Positions 9,761 through 21,349 of a stretch of DNA of 64,000 nucleotides are shown here, piece after piece. This DNA comes from Lentinus brumalis (Eukaryota; Basidiomycota; Agaricomycetes; Polyporales; Polyporaceae), in the NCBI GenBank assembly GCA_001792895.1, contig MARA01000006.1, forward strand, positions 1 to 64,000, written 5' to 3'. Under the pieces are notes generated by a model. It made no database searches, had not been told where the DNA came from, and saw only the letters and a program-made list of their open reading frames with translations. Both the position numbers and the translations under genes were made by a program. The first letter of the stretch is position 1, and every line of letters begins with the position of its first letter.

Positions 9761-11484
9761 CTAATCGAATTCTACGGTACAGGAGATAGTGTTCGCTCGT
9801 AACCACCCAAACCACCTGCGGTCATCGTCCACAGTGAAGCACGCTATTAATGAAATTCGCAACCGAGGAAGGGAGTGATCGTGGCGCACGCAGATATACT
9901 CCTGCATGTCGAGAGGGGAGAGACCGGCGACGGATAGCGCCTCCAACGAACGCAGCGCGCCTTCAGAGGTACAATCCAGCAGGGATATCCAGTACCGAAT
10001 CTGAAGCTTGCGGAAATCTAAGCTCAGCTCTTTCAACGCGGTGAAGGCCGGGAAGAAGAATGGCTGAGGGTCGTATAGAAGTGGCATGGCGAGGTCTGCA
10101 CGGCGGAGGTGAAGTGCGTGAATGCGAGACCATGGTGTGGCCGGGGTGCAAGTCGAGAGGAGAGTTAGTGCCGGGGCGAAATCTGTCCCGTCGACGGCGT
10201 TGGGCTTACTCCGCAGGTCGAGACCTACAGAGTCCAGGCGCGGGAGAGCAGTGTTGTTGACCAGCGCTATGACCTTGCCTGGTGGGATATCTCGCAGGAC
10301 GAGGGTGCGTAGAGACGGTAAACAGACACCGTCAAACTTGAAGTGCTCCGATGGTACGTCCTCGCCGGCGGGGTGTCGAATGAAGTTGCCGCCTACGAGG
10401 AGCCGAACCAGGCCCTTGGAGAGGGACAAGAGGCCCAAGAACTGTGGAATACTAACAGCATCGGTCGTGGCATCTATGTTCAGCTCGAGCAAGGTGGGCA
10501 CGATCGCAGCCATCGTGGCCCAGCTGACCCTGCACCTCCGCAACGTCAATGTCGTGAGCGACCGTGGCTGGAACACGACTCCGTCGGGGCTCGTGCTGTG
10601 GAGCGCGGGGGCGGAAATGTGTGATGAAATGGAAGCAGCGCGCGTTCCGAGGACCTGTGGTGGCCGGTGAAGACGATGTCGACTTGCGAAATGGAGTCCA
10701 TTCGGACGGCCCCGTCTAGCACCTGGAGACATTCGTCCATGGTCGCAGCGTCCTCGATGACTACCACCAAGGAAGACCAGCGCGTCGACGTGGGTGCGAG
10801 ACAACGGAACGCCGAGGCTACGACACGGCACTGCTCGAGGATGCTGAGCGTGAGGGGTTTCAGAGGGAAACGGGTCCGGTATCCTGAGCTGAAGACGCAT
10901 GAAAGATGGAGTGGGCGTGACGCCGAGCGTTCAGTGACGGCGTGCATCGACTCGGGAGTGCTGAACGGCGTAATGTCGACATGGGACCAGATGACACTAG
11001 ATCCGACGATAATGTCATTCCATGAACGACATACGAGGCACAGGACGCCTCGCTGATAGGCTGCGGTCTCTGTGGGGGATGTGATGCGAGCAGGGTTGGC
11101 TGACGGAATAGAAACGTTGACACAGGCTGGAGGGAGGCGGAGTGGAATTCGGTATAGGAAGATCTCTTGCATAATCTCCGGCGGAAAAGAGGCCAGCGTG
11201 AGCGCCCCTGCCCTGGCGTCCGAGAGCAAACCGGCCCTGGAACGAGTAGTCCGGGCCGCAGAGTCAACACGGGGGCGTGTGCGCGACGTCGGCTTGACTG
11301 CAGCGTGTGATGAAGGGCGTGACAGTGGCTTGAGAGCACTGCGAGAGGGAGGAGGACGGGGCTGAGAGCTAGGCGGACACGCTGGGCGTGATGAGCGCGG
11401 GGGTCGGGTGCGCGGTGGTCCTGGACCTGGGGGAGCGGGCACAGATGCCGCTCGAGCCTGAGATGTCACACCGCCCCGGGCCAT
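9761..11484 (-). CDS. F-box protein with LRR-like C-terminal region (one-base frame break)
   Basis: Starts at ATG 11484 with a Pro/Arg/Ser-rich leader of about 95 residues. A classical basidiomycete F-box follows: LASFPPEIMQEIFLYRIP, then LVCRSWNDIIVGSSVIWSHV. The rest resembles the degenerate leucine-rich region of these proteins, with repeated blocks such as RSLTTLTLRRCRVSW, LPSLRTLVLRDIPPG and FTALKELSLDFRKL, ending at TAG 9761. The frame switches near 10640-10660, and one added base would join the two halves exactly. Family knowledge: such proteins serve as substrate receptors of SCF ubiquitin ligases, interacting with Skp1 through the F-box, and are hugely expanded in mushrooms. The substrate is unknown. 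If the break is real, the gene is a pseudogene truncated after the F-box. Confidence 0.65.
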
Positions 11485-13524
11485 TCCTACTGACAGGAAC
11501 AGTTAGTACGAAGAACGTGACAGTAGTACGTTGGCACTTCACTTGCAGGATGGGGCTCAGTTATGGTAAGGCTGTACGAAGAGACAAAGCTGGGAGAGAC
11601 TCCTGCTCTATCCAGAACATGCAGAATATGAGGGATTCCATGCGTTAGGTGGATGTTCACGCCCATCAGCGTCGGGGCGGGTAACGACAATATGGGACTG
11701 ACCGATACCGACGGACTGCCCTGCAACACTGGCTCAGGGCGGCCGTATCGGCAAGCAGGAGTAGAATATTTGCCGACCTGAGTGCCGGCAGTGCGCGTGG
11801 TAGGAGGTACTAGGGGAACTGGACACCAGCTCGTTCAGCCGGAAACGCAGCCGGCGTGAAGGTAGGCCGACGCCCGACTGCAATTTGAAGAGAACCGTCA
11901 TCACGGTCCCGGCAGCTGATCTGCTTGGGTTGAAGTATTGGTGAGATGTATGCTCCTGCTCGAGCATATGCCCGCAAGTAGATATCCACTTACATACCGC
12001 CCCACCGCGCTCAGGCTCGTGTGCCGACCTTCGTGGGGCACGGCGCGGCTGGAGACGCCGTCGCTGGTCTTCGAGGAATAAGCTCTGTACCGTCCGAGAC
12101 CGTCCGGCACCGTTTGAGGCGCGCCAAAGCTTTCTGTCTGAGGCACGCGCGAGGACCATTAGGGACCATTGCATGCAGGGGGTGCGATTCCAGCGCCGCG
12201 CTTCGCTGACAAATTAGGCTCGTTGGGACTAGAATCGAAATCTCGCTTGGCGCACGCAAGAACAACCACTCCGGGATAATGCGTGGACGCAAAGATATCC
12301 AGCGAATTCAAGAGGGGGTGCGCCACCAACGAGGAGTTGGAGTAGTGACAGGGAGCTCTGCAGAGAGGGCGGGCGACACGCACGGCACGAGAGGTATACA
12401 TAGTGGTTTATACCGGTGAGTTCAAAGTTTAATGATGCCCGACCGTCGCAGGCCTGGCAGGACGGACGCGCGTACACCGGTGACCGTGATGTCACGTCCG
12501 CGTATGTCACGGTCAACTTACCCGCGGCCAGGTTGATTTTGGGCTCCGTCAAGCCTGACCGCTCTAAGGTATGAAATCTTGCTAGTTTATTGGCGCGGCG
12601 ACGGGGACTGACCCTATTGACAGTGCCAGGGGCTTGGTTACCATGCACCACTCCGAGTTGGTGAAGAGCAACTCGCGGACCGTGTCCCCATTTGGTGACA
12701 TCACAACATCATGGCCCTCAACGTTTCAGACTCCCACCTGCCTGCCCAGGACATCGCGGCCCACGCACCGCCCAAGTATCGGAGCGACAAAAACACTAGT
12801 CTGTGTAGCCTCTCGCTTGGCCGGGAAATAGACTCCGAAGAACAGCAACGCGAGGTATATCATTTTGCCCCCGCGCACAAGCGATTGCCGTGCAGACCTT
12901 GAGGCCAGTAAGTAAGCAGGACAGCAAAGCCGTAGGCGAACTCACTTTCGAAATGGAGGGCTGGGACGACGCCTGTGGCTGGAGGTCGTTGGACGGGCCG
13001 ATCAGGGAAAATTCGTAACCGCGCGGGATAATGAGCTCTACGCCTCTTGGAGACTTGAGCTCGCGTTCAATTATTCAAGACCGCTCACCTTTGACCCCTG
13101 CGCCTACCGCCGCACAAGTCTGTTCTCTTGACGCACGGGGGTCAATTGCCAGAGTTACAGCTGGCGGGGTCTCAGAGTCCGCAAATTGCGCCCGTGAGTG
13201 CCGCCTCTCTGAGCACGATTTTACCATGCCTGCTGACGCGCCCAACGAAAGACCACTTTGTAACGCCCCGGCATACCATTAACGAGCCAAAAGGACAACG
13301 CACAGGCAAGTGTACAGCCATTGAGAGGCGATAGCAGGCTCACCTTTGTCTAGCCATCGACCCGAATCCTATCGTCAGTTGGTGAAACTCCCGCCTCCAC
13401 CGCGCGCGACCCCGCCCAAGGTCCCAGAGGGCCAGATCCCCTTGTGGATTGGTATGTGATTCATTAGCGTCACATGGGCCTCACAGCGCCCTGACCACGC
13501 TGCAGCGACGAAACCACATCCGTA
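11485..13524. other. Intergenic, no gene supported
   Basis: About 2 kb of GC-rich sequence. The frames present show no domain and no convincing exon chain. Terminal inverted repeats of the downstream MULE were looked for here and near 21.4-22.1 kb by eye and not found. Confidence 0.4.
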
Positions 13525-16500
13525 ATGGCGCCTCGCAAACGTGCAGGAGAAGAGGGTCCCCCCGTAGAGGGCGCCCCCCAGCTATTTTCCGCGGGCGCGC
13601 GGCAGCGAAGCGCAAGAAGGCGGCCGCGGAGGCGGCGGCCGCCCCAGCGCCGCCCCCGCCCCCAGCCGTGGTTGCTAAAGCCGATGAGGCGAAGGGTATT
13701 GAACCTCTGAGTGCCTTCGGGAAATTGCGCGCCCGGCTGATGTCCGCGCGCCGCCTTGCCGAGTTTGAACCACTGCGCAAACTTCGGCGTATACCTGACT
13801 TCCTCGCGCCCGCAAAGCAAGACGGATCATGGACGCATGTGAAGGATGTGCCGACCCATGAAGTATACCAGTGGTTCGAACATGAGGTGCGCATTCACTG
13901 ATGGCTCGCCAGCGATGTTAGGCTAACTTGGAAAGCAGCTCAACGACTATCTGTGTCACAGCTTCAAGCGATCCCGCGCAGCCAAGCTTACTTGGATCGG
14001 TCATCCCGGAGATTCTCCAGCGGACATCCGTGCTCGCGAGTTGATGGTAAGCTTCGACCGAGAACAAGGAATCGCGGAGGCCGATTTCCAGAAAGCAATG
14101 TCGACCAGGCGCCCCGTATTGCGATGGGTGTATCACTGCGCGGGGATTCACGATCGTGCGGTAGAAGAGGAAGAAGAAGAACCTGCGCGGGAGGAAGGGG
14201 GCGGTGGCGCAGGGGACGCCGAAGAAGAGACCGATTCAGAGGACGAAGGCGTGGGAGGGGGAGCGGACAACGTCGAAGAGGTGGATGAGGATGCTGATGG
14301 GGCTGATGAAGACGATGTGGAACTCCGGACGCGGTGGAGAAGGTGCAGCGATGGTGTGAAGTTGCGTGTGAGTGAGACGAATTGATGTCGCCACTGCGTT
14401 TCATGGACTAACAACTTCAGTTGGAGGTAACCGCGGACGACTTGTCTAAAGTGCATATATGGATTCGGCACTCACATCCCGCCGCCACACGCTCCCAGAG
14501 CAAATACCTGCAACACTCTCGTCACATACGGCTCATGGTCCTGGAACGTCTGCGGGTCGTAGGTGCGAAAGTGTCTATCGTGAAGAAAGGTGAGACTCTG
14601 CCACTGTGCGCCACCGAAGACAGACAGTAATGGCTGATCACGGATCGCTGGAACCCATTGCAGGCCTTCAATCCTTCTTCAACGCCAAGGCCAAAGGTGA
14701 TGCCGCGGCGACCCGTGCTCTGCAGGATGAGATCCCGGACATCTACGTCCCGCCTCCCCACCGCATACCGAAAGGCAAACAGATGTCAAACATGCTGAAG
14801 ATGGTGCGTCAAAGGGAGCGTCTGGACAGAAACCCTCTGTTCGCCGTGCATATCTTGGCTAGGAGAGACACGCATCGTATTTACTGGTACGTCAATTTTG
14901 CCGGTGCGGTGACTGCTTGAGATGGTCCACTGATTGAACACCGTCTCAGCTACACCCCTCATGATTTGGAACTTCCTGATGCCCTGTCCTCATTCATGGT
15001 CGCGCTCACAGACGATTTCTCGATGGATAGTCTGATCCTGCACGGCTCAGAACGCGGTTGGGCGTTAGACTCGAGCTGGCGGAACAAGAACGAAAATCGC
15101 GCAGCTGTGACACTACTCATTGCCGTCGACGAGCACTATCATGCGGTACCGGGTATGATGATCGTGCCTCCGAATTCGGACCAAGAACTAATGACCTTTG
15201 CGCAGGAGCCGTGTTTCTGTCGGCGAACACCCGTGCTGACACCCTGGAGAAGTTTCTAGCTGAGACGAAGATTAAACTCAGGGAACGCGCCGTGGCGATA
15301 ACGAAAGGTGGGGAGATCGCGTTAACCACAGGACATTGACGTAACATTGACTTGACGATCCTGTGCAGGTGCGGAGATAGAAGCCCGAACGCCCGAGCAA
15401 GAGCGCAAGCTGCGCGGGTTGGCGGAACGCTGGCTGAAGGACGATTACGAGCCCTCTCACTTCATGATTGACAAGTGCTGGTCGGAGCTGCACGCGATTC
15501 TTCGAGGTGAGTCAAGGTAACCTCATGTTCGGCAAGGAGTGGGGCTGATGAGCTTGGGTCACAGCGTATCCTCAGGCTGTGATTCGACTGTGTCAGTTCC
15601 ACGTCGTACAGGCCATAACCCGCTTGGAGCGCGACAGCGGCGATCGAGGGTCCCCGATGCGTCTCGGCATCGAATTGAAAGCGGAAATCATCTACCACTT
15701 CCGGCGCCTGCAACGCTGTCGTCGGATGGAGGACTGGCCTGCAACGGAGAAGACCTTCTTCCGCAACGTGCAGCGCGCGATCGTCTTGCAAGGACGCAAG
15801 ACCAACGAGGAGAACCAGCCGACGTCGGCCGCAGACCTCAAGCGCTACCAAGAGCAGTACGATTTCATCTACCGTTACTTCAAGGTGAATTGGTTCACGG
15901 ACGATTGGCTACGTAAGTGATACCTCCTTTCGCGACGACGAATGACGACCCTGACCGCCCACAGCGACCTTCACCGACATCGGCTTACCAGAAGGTCAGA
16001 CTCGGGATGGCACATGGAACACGAACAACTGGATTGAACGATCATTCCGGACGTTTGACGCGATATTCCTCGAGCATCGCAAGAACAAGAGGTGCGATAC
16101 CGCAACACAGATTAATATGTGATCTGAGCGCGCCAGTAGACTTGATCGCCTGGCTCTCATAATCCTTCACGACTTCCTTCCTTACTTCAAGAATTGGCCG
16201 CCGGAAGATAGGGTGATCCCGGCGGATATACGTCGACTGAATGATCAGGCTCATAATCTGTGGGAGCATGGATGCGTCACCAAAGGCCCGAGAGACACAT
16301 TCGCAGTGGAGATCCCTGGGTAAGCAGTGACCTCATCTGCACACAACTGAAGCTCACTGACTTCCGCGGTTATAGTGCTGATGACGACAGCGGATTCAGA
16401 GTGACAGGCATATCATTGAGTGTACCCACATGCCCGTGTGAAGGCTTCGAACAAACTGGTAAGATGTGCGTTCACCTCAAGGCGGCCTCGTTATACCATG

Positions 16501-19500
16501 TCAACGGACCGATCGAGGAATGGCAAGGTAATGAACATGGTCCTCGAACGCACATGTCCGAACTGATTTGATGCGCGTGGCATCACAGAGGAAGAAGTCA
16601 AGTCAGAACGACGACGCCTGCGACCATCGCGACTTTGCAAGGAGATATTGGGCCTCCCGAAAGAGAAGAGATTGTGGTCTGATGAAGTCTTGGACACCCA
16701 GCTCGATGACGTCTACAAGAGGCTGCAACGAGAAGACGAGGCCGAGTTGAAGCACGCGGAGACCGCAGAGTGGCTGCGAGACTTGCCGGTCTTGCAGGAT
16801 CCGACTGGTACGCATGAGCACTCGACATCTGACGCCCTTCATCTAACCCATCCGTAATCAGTTGGCGGTGCTTCTCCTGGTCGTCCATCTGCGATTTCTC
16901 CACTCCAACCACACCGTACGCCCTCTCGCAAGACATCTTCAAAACGGTACCATGGTGCGTCGTCACCCTTGGCGCGGAAGCCAGGGAACTCGAGACCCAT
17001 ATTCTCAAGGCCACCTGGTCCACCGAAAGCGACACGACTCTCACGCAACAGCTTGCTCGCGGGAACACAGGCCGTGCGTACCGCGCTCCGCCAAGCGGCT
17101 GAGTATGCCAAGATTCCGGAGATGGACTTCGAGGCCGACGTACCTGCGAACACCGCGGCCCCACCGCCAATGGCCCTCGATGGCCCGTTGCGGGCGGAAG
17201 AGTTCGAGATGCAAGATTTTGACTTCACGCGTTGGATCCCGGCTACGTACATGTGGCGGCTGGACGAGGCGTTCGAGTTTCGCGAAATTCTGAACAACTC
17301 TGAAGTGGCCCGATCGCGACGGATGCTGTTCTGGCTCGCCCCTGATCCGGAGCTCGCCAGTGCTATGCAGACACTTTCGTGTCCCTCATCCAATCTGATT
17401 CCCGCAGTGAGTGAAACTATATGCATGCAGCGCGCCGGTTGAGCTGACATGGATGTTACCTTACCTAACAGCTGCGAGGGGCAGGCCAGTCCCGATTGGC
17501 GGAGTTGATTGCGAGCCGCGCGGACAGCAAAGTGGACCGCATGGTGTTTGCGCATTGCGATGGCATTCACTGGACGTTGCATGATCATGACCTCTTGAAC
17601 GAACCGCTTTCAGTGCGAACCTGGAATTCCCTGCCAACTGACACCCACGTAGACCTCGCCGATCAGCTCGCTATCACGGCGTGCTTACGGAGGATCATGC
17701 ACACGCCCCCTGTCTCCGAGACCTCGCCCGGCGATGCGACAACGGTCAGTGCCCTGTCCCCATGCCTACATGAATATGCGCTGATAGCGTGATGTGACCG
17801 ACAGATTGATCCTCGGCTCCTGCCTGTGGGACACATGGTGCTGTCGACACCGACGGGTCTCCAAGTGGATTCATTTTCTTGTGGTTTCTGGGCGACTTTC
17901 TTCGCCTGGGCAACGCTGCTTGACTTCAACCCACACCAGGCGGAGTCTGTCGATCTGTGCGTGCCTGACCTGAAAGGAATATACGCCGTGATATGGATCG
18001 CATACCGAACGGGTGCTGGAGGCGTGCCAACTGCATTGATCAAAGACATCTTCGCCCCGCTTGGGGCGCGCGTGGATTGGAATACTCTCGGTGCCACGGT
18101 AGGGCGACCTGCATGCCATCAGGGATGGGATACCACGATGCTGATATCCCCACTAGTTCTCCCAGCCGCCAGCTACAGACACAGGGTCAACCACGTCGCA
18201 GATCTCACCGCCCGTCCCCGCGTTGGTCTCGGGGCCACCGTACACGATCCAACCACAGTCTGTACTCGAAGACCCATGCCTGCACGAGAAATTGAGGAAG
18301 TACAGGTCCATGCCGAGCGACACAATATGGCGGGCCGCCAACGACACATTCCACCACGTCCAGCTACTAGACTTGCTGGAACCGAAGATGGTGGTCAACG
18401 AGATCCTGGACGCCGCACTCGCTTTGGTGGTGCAAGACCTCCGCAATGGGATCTGGGATCGGGCTTTCGGCGACGGACCAGAAGCCGCCTGCCCTGACCT
18501 GAGCAAGGTCGTTGTGAACACTTGGTCGGACGTGTTCTACATCAGGAAGGCGTCTCCACTAGATCTACCCGGCGGGCTCGTGCCTCCAAAGAAGTCCGCG
18601 TCATTTTGGTACCCTGAGGTGAGCACCCAGTCGCATCAAGCGAACAGAATGTCACCTTCGAGTGTTGACTAAACCTTGCGTCGAACAGGTCAACATCTTT
18701 GAACAAGATCAGATCATCATTCCTTACTACTGGAAGGAGAAGCAACATTTCATGTGCGCGATCATCGACTGCAGAGAGGAGAGGATATCGGTATATGATA
18801 GTCTGCATGACAAACGCCGTGCGGCCGCGATGCACAAGGTGCGAGTCTCACTCTGATCAGGTGGGAAGGAGTGGCTGACAACGATCGAACAGCGTCTGGT
18901 CCAAATGGTGGAGTTTGAATACCGTGCGCGTATGGGCGCGAACTTCCAAGAGACGCGGTGGGTACAGAGGAGAGTGGACAACGTAAGTGTCCCGTGCCAT
19001 ATAAGCGAATCTGCGCAATGCATTTACTCCGTAGCAGGAAAGCGCGCCGCAACAGAAGGACACGTACAATTGCGCGGCTTACACCCTGAAATTCGCCCTA
19101 GAGAGCCTATGCGGTCGCAAGCCTGAGCGACCCGGGTGGACGTTCAATGGTGATGATGCCAGACAATTACGGAAAGCGATGGCGCTGCGCCTTTTGAAGG
19201 AATTGCCGGTGCCGAACGATGTGAGCACGAACGATGGTGCACTCTCGGCCAGCAATGAACATCCAACGGGCCGCGAGATCGCAGCGGCGGCGATCTCACA
19301 GCGGTCATCTAGCGTGCGGGCGGACGCTCATGGAGCATGCGAGCCGAGCGCGAGTGCATCCACACTGCAAGCGACGGCCCTGGAGTGTGACGACGTGGAT
19401 GCAGAGTGGTGGAGCGGCGAGGGAGACGTGAACATCATGGCGTCGCCCTTCTCGCCGCGGAAGATGGGACCGTCGCGAATGACTCCTTCGGCGGGCGGTC

Positions 19501-21349
19501 TCCCTGGCGAATTCGACCACCATCACGTTGGGGAAGAGACTCCTGCGGGTGCGTCCGAGCCTCCGCCTTCCATCGCCCAGAGTCATCCCCGCGACTTGCA
19601 AACTCCAGAAGGGGGATCAGTCGGGCGACATCAGACACGAAACCCGGGCGGCAAAGGTACGGACCATAATTCTATGTCAGAGGAGAGATGGCTGACGGGA
19701 TGCCTTGCACTGTGCGCAGGTTGTCTACTCCCCACGGGCGCCGCGTCACAGAACGGTGCCACATTGCTTGACACGTCTTCAGGAGGCGCACGAGGGCTCG
19801 GTTCGGCAAGCCCCAATCCTTCCACGAGCGATATGGAGCAAGGATCCAATCCGATTCCGAGCACCGCTGAGGTGAAAGCACCCACTGTCGGTCCCGCCCA
19901 ACGCGACCCGGGACCAGACGTCCATACCACGGAGGTAGCGGAGGAGGGTACACAGCTCCCGTCGCCCATGGACGGAGAGGCTGACATTCGTGCGGAGCGA
20001 ACTTCGGTGCATCTCGTGTCTGCGCCAGAACTGGCCAGACACGACAGCCTGGTGGCCGCCGAATCCTGCGCGGAGGTTGGAGACGCGCAGCTACCTGTGC
20101 TTCCAAGCGAGGTAGCATCGTCGTTGATACAGGACGTGGACACGACTATCGGCAAGGAGTCAGTCTCTGCAACTCGTAGACGATCTCAAGTGACCGTGCA
20201 GCCGTCGACGCGAACTCTACGCTCGTCTATATCCCGAGGCCGCGAGAGTTCAGGAGGGGGCGTGGAAGATAGTACATCCGCGATAGCGGAGGATGCGCAA
20301 CAAGCCGAGGGTGGAAGGTACGTGGTGCCCCTCATAGGGTCTTGTGACGAACTACTAATGAGGTCGGAGTAGTATACCCGCGGTGGGAGAGTGGCACCTA
20401 CTCGTGTACGAGGAGGAAATAGCCCCTGGTTGTGCATATAGGGCAGTACCTGGTCTCGTCACCTCGGTAAAGGCTTCCAGACAGAGCGTGTGGATCGTGT
20501 TTCAACCAGACGCGGATCTCCTATGGCTGCAAGGAGAAAACATAACAGACACGGCAACCGCCCAAGCGAGGGAGTTGTTGAAGAAGTCCGCGACGATGAA
20601 ATGGGAGACGTACATGCAGCACGTGGAAGGCCTTTGCGAGGACGAGGTGATTGATATGCGCATTGCCCGGAGATGTCATGCTGATCAGTATACAGATCGC
20701 ACCTATGGTATGGCCAGCAGACTTGGAATACCACGTTTCGTACCGCCAATATGTCGCCGGGTGGCTACCTCGCCGACGAGCGCTGGGTGAACATCTGGAG
20801 GCGTTGTTGCCTGTGATGAGCAACGTCATTGCTGGCCAAGCCCATGCAGACGTCCTCTTCAGCGGTCTGATTCGCGATGGCATGAGGGCGCATGGATACG
20901 ATGAGGACGGCGAACGCATACCTGGAGCATCCCAAAACGCCATGACATGCCAAGAATGGTTCGACTCGCGGACCGCCCATGGCGCGGCAGATCACCCTCG
21001 AACGAAGCGCAAACTCCTCGACGCGGGTGACGAGGCTCTGGTCGCGTTCCTAGCGAACAAGCTGGGAGACCTGCAGCCAATCGGAGGTCCATTCGATCGC
21101 TTGTATGTGAAGACTGCTACTGCGGGAAGAGTCTACTTGGCTTTTGCAGCGCTGGAATGGTACACCGGCATATCGAGGACCGAAATGGCACAGGCGATCG
21201 AGGACGGATGTGTGGGGAGACCGGAGAGTCGGTGGGAGCAGGCATGGGAGGCGTACGCTCGACTCGGTAACCTGTCGCTGGAGTGGAGCCACCGAGTACT
21301 TACGCCGAGGCTGGAGGTGCCAGTGCCCATTAATCGTGCAATGAAATAG
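13525..21349 (+). CDS. Giant MULE transposase: DDE core, SWIM finger, two Ulp1-like domains, unknown C-terminus
   Basis: Exons read by eye: 13525-13886, 13936-14367, 14421-14589, 14664-14886, 14950-15152, 15206-15307, 15369-15506, 15565-15912, 15965-16091, 16137-16319, 16376-16527, 16589-16807, 16862-17406, 17472-17744, 17805-18098, 18157-18618, 18689-18838, 18893-18982, 19038-20317, 20373-20646, 20696-21349. All introns are GT-AG, 45-74 nt, and every junction keeps frame. One base is missing near the C6 run at 13573-13578; with it the total is 2,227 codons. A further in-frame 63-nt intron (19657-19719) is possible. Landmarks (approximate residues): acidic region 215-260; DDE residues D436 (ALDSSW), D532 (MIDKCW) and E684 (NNWIER), with CQFHV between; SWIM CxCx10CxH at 782-796; Ulp1-like domains about 1060-1220 and 1400-1530; Ser/Pro-rich linker; novel domain about 1930-2226. 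Mutator-like superfamily; the element ends were not located. Confidence 0.8.
15068..16038 (+). other. MULE DDE transposase core within the giant gene
   Basis: The three catalytic acids expected of Mutator-like transposases are present: Asp codon 15068-15070 in ALDSSWRNK, Asp 15470-15472 in FMIDKCWSELHAI, and Glu 16036-16038 in NTNNWIERSF. The conserved Cys-x2-His (LCQFHV) lies between the second Asp and the Glu, as usual for MULEs. No catalytic residue is missing, so cleavage and joining competence is plausible. Confidence 0.75.
16431..16475 (+). other. SWIM zinc finger (CxCx10CxH)
   Basis: Cys codons at 16431, 16437 and 16467 and His at 16473 give CPCEGFEQTGKMCVH, the SWIM zinc-finger pattern that follows the DDE core in most MULE transposases and binds DNA or protein. 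Confidence 0.8.
17500..19140 (+). other. Tandem Ulp1/C48-like peptidase domains in the MULE protein
   Basis: Domain 1: GIHWTLHDHD (His codon 17568), VRTWNSLP (Asn at 17625 where Asp is expected), and GLQVDSFSCGFW (Gln and Cys, Cys codon 17880). Domain 2: QDQIIIPYYWKEKQHFMCAI (His 18746), ISVYDSLHD (Asp 18797), and APQQKDTYNCAAY (Gln 19050/19053, Cys 19071). Ulp1/SENP peptidases use His-Asp-Gln-Cys in this order. Domain 2 keeps all four; domain 1 has Asn for Asp and may be inactive or structural (inference). C48 domains are known from plant and fungal MULEs, where they may remove SUMO or a SUMO-like partner. Confidence 0.65.

Noticed and set aside
9761..11484. Two separate genes for the F-box part and the LRR-like part
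   Set aside because: The frames meet at one point and a single added base joins them into a typical F-box/LRR architecture.
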